Of a stretch of DNA of 64,000 nt, positions 59,272 to 64,000 are shown one piece after another. Within the stretch, counting starts at the first letter, position 1. The number at the start of each line of letters is the position of its first letter. Made by a program: the position numbers and the translations under genes. The notes below the pieces were generated by a model, which worked only from the letters and a program-made list of their open reading frames with translations, had not been told where the DNA came from and searched no databases. Source of the DNA: Piper betle. Its lineage: Eukaryota; Streptophyta; Magnoliopsida; Piperales; Piperaceae. The stretch is taken from contig JAURVB010002502.1 of assembly GCA_033002965.1 (NCBI GenBank), forward strand, positions 103,765-167,764. Direction: 5' to 3'.

Positions 59272-61340
59272 GCAGACGTCAACGCCGTGTATCTGGGGCC
59301 ATGGGGTGGTCCACATAAAGAGGAGATAAAGATGAGTTTTGGGAAGTCTATGGAGACATTCGGGAGATCACCGTCCAATACGGCGAATACGTTAATTCCT
59401 TGATCATTAAATACATCAAGGGTGGGTACAAAAAGGAGTCGGTCAGATTCGGGGGCGAAGGAGAAAAATCAAACGGTGAACATCTACATTGATTGGCATA
59501 TACTGGGCCTTTCATTAGTACAATATTATATATACAGATACGTCTAAAAGTACAGTAGGTGCATATAAATAGTAGAATTTGTGGCATGCAGGATATCCCT
59601 TTGAAAAATGGCGAATATCTTGTGACGATTAACGGGAGGGTGGACAACAAATTGGTATCATCTTTGGAATTTATCAGTAACCTGGGGACTTCTGGTACCA
59701 TTGGCACCAAAAAAGGAGCAGAGTTTTCTCTGCCGGTGAAGGCGGGAAAGATTGCAGGTCTCTTTGGTTTTGTTGAGCCTGATGGGAAGCGTTTGAAGGC
59801 CATCGGTGTCAGCATGGTCCCTCCTTCCAATCCTCCCAATCAGGTACATTTTGGAATTTACAATGTTAAATTACTTGGTGTTCTAAATCTCGTGCACTCG
59901 ACGTTTACATTCCTGTTCTCATATATATGATTATGATTATAAATGGTTTTGATGGATATATGTATTAATTTAATTAATTATTATTAAGCGCGCCATGGAT
60001 GGTAGTGCAGGCAGACAACGCCGTGGATGTGGGGCCATGGGGTGGACTTGAAGGAGGCTTTTGGGAAGTCCATGGAGACATTCAGAAGATCACCGTCAAT
60101 TACGGCGACTTCGTTCATTCCTTGATCATTACCTACATCAAGGGTGGGATCATACAAGGTGTCGCCCAGATTCGGGGGCGCAGGAGAGAAAAGCAAAGGT
60201 GAACATCTACATTGATTGGCATATACTGGGCCTTTCATTAGTACAATATTATATATACAGATACATCTATAAGTACAGTAGGTACATATAAATAGTAGAA
60301 TTTGTGGCATGCAGGATATCACTTTGCCAGATGGCGAAGATCTTGAGATGATTAAGGGACTGTGTGACGAACGGCGTGGTATCATCTTTGACATTTATCA
60401 CTAACCAGAGAACTAGTGGTATCGGCCCTTTTGGCAAAAAATCAGGAGAAGAGTTTTCTCTGCCGGTGAAGGTGGGAAGGATTGCAGGCCTCTTTGGTTT
60501 TGCTGGGAAATATTTGAATGCCATCGGTGTCGGCTTGGCCCCCTACCAATCAGGCATATTTTGGAATTTACAATGTTAAATTACTTGGTGTTCTAAATAT
60601 TGTGCATTCGACGTTTACGCACTTAATTTGCCTTTTTATGAGCGCATTGCATGAATGCAGGGAACCGCCGAACTTGGCCCTTGGGGAGGAGGTGACGAAG
60701 GAACCCCCTGGGTTTACGATGAAGAGATTCGAAGCTTCCAAGTAGCACATGACGAAGTTAGGGATCGCTTCCATCACCTTTAACGGTTCCAAGAAGTTTG
60801 GTGGCAGCGGTGGAACCCCGTCCGAGGTGAGCCGCTCTTCGATTAATGGCTCCTAACTAGCTGCTACTGCATTATATGATAAAACATGGTTAGCTCTTGA
60901 TAATGATCCACACATTTTTAGTTTCCTAGGAAGTTGAATTGTGTATGGGTAAATATATAATCATCGTATGAATGATATTCATAAATTAATTTCATCGATT
61001 TTATAATGGGTAATATATGTATATATAAATAATACGTCATGTACCTATACAAGCCATACATGTTAAAACATTTGTTTTGTGATCAGACCGTCTACCTAAA
61101 GTCAGGCGAATATCTTCTCTCCATCGAAGGAGCAGCTGGAAAGCCTGGGGGGATAACAGTTTCTTGCAAGCCATTAGTTTTGTGAGCAGTGTGGGAACTC
61201 ATGGACCATATGGAAAAGCAGGAAATGGTGCTGTCTCCTTCAATGCTCCGGTGAAAAATGGGAAAATCGTGGGCTTTGCTGGCCGACACGGGAAGAGGAT
61301 ATACGCAATTGGTTTTAAGGTGGCTCAAGTCCCGGAGTAG
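59272..61340 (+). pseudogene. Decayed three-domain jacalin-related lectin gene
   Basis: Three tandem jacalin modules, each of two exons: 59272-59475 + 59592-59843, 60011-60198 + 60315-60560, and 60661-60826 + 61087-61340. Each module starts with a 'GPWGG' motif, continues with 'FWEVYGDIREITVQYG' (module 1) or 'FWEVHGDIQKITVNYG' (module 2), and ends with 'FSLPVKAGKIAGLFGF' and 'AIGV'. This is the beta-prism fold of mannose-specific plant lectins. Module 1 has a frame change in its first exon; its second exon is intact. Module 2 has frame changes in both exons and a donor reading GC instead of GT. Module 3 has frame changes in both exons. So many single-base shifts make it a pseudogene, unless the assembly is noisy here. 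Modules 1 and 2 are very alike, including their introns ('tgatggatatgtgtattaatttaa', 'ggcatatactgggcctttcatt'), so they arose by tandem duplication. Confidence 0.85.
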
Positions 61341-61799
61341 TACACTCATCATCACCGGCGGCCTCGATATATGTATATGATCTACTACTTCTACTGGTAC
61401 TACAGATATTGGGGTTGGTTAACGGTGCTGGCACTTGGCAGATCCACTGCAAAAGTCATGTCTTCTTCGTCTATTTGTGTGTTGCTTGAAATGTATGTCG
61501 GTGGGTGGTTAATGGCTTTCCCATAGCTATGACTTATGAGAGGCCCGAACCCTAAATAAATGTGCATATGTTGATTGTACTGACCTTTGTAATCCGCTCT
61601 ATACTTTTCAATCATAATAAAGCACCGTTTCTCCTTATCTTGATCAACAATCTTTTGATGTGCCAAATCTGCAATCGGCCAATGCAATGTTCTTCGACGG
61701 GACGGGTAGGCTATATACCTTTGCTGCCTGGATTTATAATCTCTGTATATGCTAATATTACGGCAACTAGCTAGGCATCATGCTTTGGGAAAAAAATTT

Positions 61800-62091
61800 A
61801 TCTAGGACGATACAGAGTGCTGCGGATGTCGGTGGGGTAAGTCCAGATCCCGATAGGGATCGCCTGGCCGCTCGTGCTCCGATGGGCACCACCGAGGGGT
61901 GCTTGGTCGCCAGCACCAACCGGGGAAAGGCCATCACCTTTTCCGGCTGGGCGTCGAGCGTGCTGCTGCGCGACGGCATGACCCACGCTCCCGTCGTCTG
62001 GTTCGGATCTGCTAAGAGGGCTGCCGCTTTGAAGTTCTTCCTTGGAGATCCGATGAACTTCGAGAATCTGTCCTCCGTCTTTAACAGGTTC
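61800..62091 (+). pseudogene. HMGR: HMG-CoA reductase gene fragment
   Basis: An exon fragment reads 'VQIPIGIA' in one frame (about 61844-61870). After a frame change and a small deletion it reads '[15 protein letters not shown]', '[15 protein letters not shown]' and '[13 protein letters not shown]', to 'SVFNR' followed by a GTTCAC donor-like end. This matches the first-exon catalytic region of plant 3-hydroxy-3-methylglutaryl-CoA reductase, the rate-limiting mevalonate-pathway enzyme of the ER. The cysteine normally after 'NRG' is gone. Neither the N-terminal membrane segments nor the later exons (catalytic Asp, His) are present nearby. The end at a known exon border suggests a genomic, not processed, fragment. 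Confidence 0.85.
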
Positions 62092-62267
62092 ACTTTTTGA
62101 CTCTATGTTTTCTTTGGATTTTATCTTTCAAAAGAGAAATTATTTTTTTTTGTTTAGAAAGATGGAGCCGAAAGTTTCAATCATTTTTCCCCCTTTGAAT
62201 CGTCCACGAAATTTATTGTGGGATGGTGAAACATGTTCTAATTTTTTACTGGTCTTATAATATCTTT

Positions 62268-63022
62268 CAGATAGAATATCCAAAATTAAAGACAATTGAA
62301 GACCTCGACACCGATTCATGTCATCTTTTGTGCAGGTTAAATATTTTTCAGTACTTGTACTTGTAATACTTTGTCTAAAGTTGCTGATGCCGTTAATTTT
62401 AAGCAGAAGATGGGCAAAGGAGAAGCTTTTGACTATATTTCATTTTTATGACTTATTCTGATTTTTTTTTCCAGAGGATCAAGCCATTAGATAAAAGATA
62501 TCAGTACCGTCTATTTTAGCAGATCCATATGAAATTATTGCCTTCAAGGTATCATGTTTGTCCTAGCTAAATAGCATTGTGCATGGCGAGCGTAATCTTG
62601 CATGATTTTTTGTATTCTCTTTTTCAGGTTCCCGGCACAAAAATTGACAAATCCACTCCCAAGTTTTTTCCTCATTGGGACCCTGATTCAAAAATGTTTA
62701 CGGTATTGATCAATACTTAATATTTTTCTTTACTGGAATCAGTATTTTATAGGAAGATGATGATGTTCTGTTCAATTATGTTTGCACTTATAGTTGTATT
62801 TCAAAATCAAGCCCCCAGAGCCTACAAAATCTCTGGCACTGTCCCCTGGACAAACGGCAAATGGAAGTGCACCTCCGGGCCTTCCTTCCCCAAGCTCCTG
62901 CACCAATGCCCCACCCCCACAAGGGGTCCACCACTTACTGCAAATCCTCCCCGAGGTCCACCACCCCTGGCATTTGCACCACCTCTTATGGGTATTCATC
63001 CACCCCCATCTTTAAAATTCTA
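62268..63022 (+). pseudogene. SF3A2: SF3A2 (SAP62) splicing-factor gene fragment
   Basis: Exon relics in order: 'RPRHRFMSSFVQ' (62299-62335), 'IKPLDKRYQY' plus 'ADPYEIIAFK' after a shift (62476-62550), 'VPGTKIDKSTPKFFPHWDPD' continuing to 'SKMFT' (62629-62700), and a Pro-rich end starting 'YFKIKPPEP' (62794 on). They are separated by intron-like DNA with GT and AG. This is the C-terminal half of splicing factor 3A subunit 2, a U2 snRNP component. A stop or frameshift lies in the second block and the Pro-rich tail changes frame, so it is broken. Introns are retained, so it arose by segmental copying. It directly follows the HMGR fragment. Confidence 0.85.
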
Positions 63023-63465
63023 ATATCTGCTTCTTAGTAGTTATTACTTATTAGAATACGCCCACGAACTTTTTTCATTAGGGATGATTAGTTTAAAGTT
63101 TTTTCTATTAAGTGTAGCAAGAATATTGAATACATTTATTCCTTTTACAAAATTTAGTTTTTTTAATTTAGCGTTTCACAATGGATGATATTTGTTAATT
63201 TTTTTCATGGGATGAAGGCCGGATAAAAGATGGATGAAAACTATAAAATATAGACTTTTGAAAACTTTCTTTCAATTTTGGGTTTATAATTCCAAGCATT
63301 TTATTTTTTCGAAGTGTATACTGTTGAATGGTGTTTTAAGTATTTTGTAAAAAAAAATGAAACATTGGTTGAAACTTAAAAAGACCTTTTATCATTGAGA
63401 TAGTTTATCTAAATATGTTGATAGACTAGTTTGTTAATTTTTAATCTCTATAATTGTATGTTTTT
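63023..63465. other. AT-rich intergenic DNA
   Basis: No gene or defined repeat was recognised. Confidence 0.4.
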
Positions 63466-63469
63466 TTCC

Positions 63470-63783
63470 AAAACGAGCTACTTTCAAGCATATGATCGAG
63501 TTAGTTTCGAGCTCAAAAATAAACAAACTAGTTTCGAGCTCCCAAACAAGCTGGTTTCGAGCTCCCAAATAAGCTCGTTTCGAGTTTTTTAAAATTTAAT
63601 AGTTTAAGGGTATTCGACGTTCCAGTTGAGCTTGACCACTATCAAAAATATTTGAGTTAATTTCGAGCATATATACTCAAAACTTGTTTGATCTCTAGTT
63701 GAGTTCGAACGAACTTTGAATTATTCGAGTCGAGTTCGAGCATAAGGTGAGCTCAACTCGCTCGCTCGTTTAACAACCCTAAG
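63470..63783. mobile_element. Partial hAT-like element, third copy
   Basis: Repeated 'gtttcgagctc' motifs and the terminal sequence 'actcgctcgctcgtttaacaaccctaa' match the right end of the family described at 783-2042. The left end is missing and the tRNA-like part was not found. Confidence 0.5.
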
Positions 63784-64000
63784 GACAACAAATGGCTCTG
63801 TAGAGCGGCACCATAGCCGTGTGCATGACGAGGAAGAGGACGCATGTCTCATTACAAATTTTTCATGAGTTGTTATGGGGATATTTATAAATGGTGTGAG
63901 GGTTAAAAGTGTGTTTATCCTAGGATTAGTGTAAACATAATTAATTAAGAAAAAGAGACGTTGATGTGTAAACTTATTGAAGGCACTTAGGGATGGCAGT
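63784..64000. other. Window end, unassigned
   Basis: No gene was seen. The last bases 'cttagggatggcagt' could open another hAT-type terminal repeat continuing beyond the window. Confidence 0.3.

Noticed and set aside
61084..61340. Intact single-domain jacalin gene at the last module
   Set aside because: The final exon changes frame near 61165, and the preceding exon is also broken, so no intact reading is possible as given.

Overview
The window is nuclear DNA of a seed plant. The genes have spliced exons with GT-AG introns, there is a nuclear-type tRNA-Lys, plastid-targeted products are encoded in the nucleus, and LTR retrotransposons and small inverted-repeat transposons fill much of the space. 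The GC-rich, almost intron-free 5' coding regions of the kinase and PPR genes would suit a monocot, but I cannot name the species from sequence alone.

Layout. 0-3 kb: a decayed Copia polymerase fragment split by a hAT-like element, which itself carries a GC-rich inverted-repeat insertion. 3.3-6.5 kb: an orphan GC-rich open stretch, then a five-exon DUF2358-type gene. 6.95 kb: tRNA-Lys(UUU). 7.5-11.6 kb: a decayed multi-exon gene with nonsense and splice-site lesions. 12.3-16.4 kb: a ten-exon DedA-like membrane protein gene. 18.95-19.6 kb (minus): a two-exon PB1-domain gene. 19.6-26.8 kb: mostly AT-rich DNA without a recognisable gene. 26.8-35.0 kb (minus): the gene for plastid ribosomal protein bL19c, whose second intron holds a 5.46-kb chromovirus with a clean 5-bp target duplication. 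35.8-36.5 kb: a Ycf33/DUF751-type plastid membrane protein gene, divergent from bL19c. 37.4-40.4 kb (minus): a D6PK-like AGC VIIIa kinase. 41.4-45.3 kb: an old inverted LTR remnant with a younger 2.87-kb solo LTR inside it. 49.2-50.9 kb (minus): a PPR gene with a nonsense codon and N-terminal frameshifts. 53-55.9 kb: a second solo LTR of the same family. 56.0-56.7 and 63.5-63.8 kb: further hAT-like copies. 57.9-58.55 kb: a minisatellite. 59.3-61.3 kb: a decayed three-domain jacalin-lectin gene. 61.8-63.0 kb: adjoining fragments of an HMG-CoA reductase gene and an SF3A2 splicing-factor gene.

The apparently intact protein genes are DUF2358, DedA-like, PB1, bL19c, Ycf33-like and the kinase. Four of these (DUF2358, bL19c, Ycf33-like, possibly DedA-like) look plastid-related. 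They are not an operon; each has its own strand and introns. The most unusual observation is that the divergent neighbours bL19c and Ycf33-like begin with nearly the same 24-nt first exon, which suggests a shared or copied plastid leader exon. The others are a nested non-autonomous transposon family with an internal tRNA-like Pol III promoter, a 2.9-kb solo-LTR family with conserved hairpins, and several genes caught in decay. Exon boundaries were assigned by hand from frame, phase and GT/AG sites and need transcript support.
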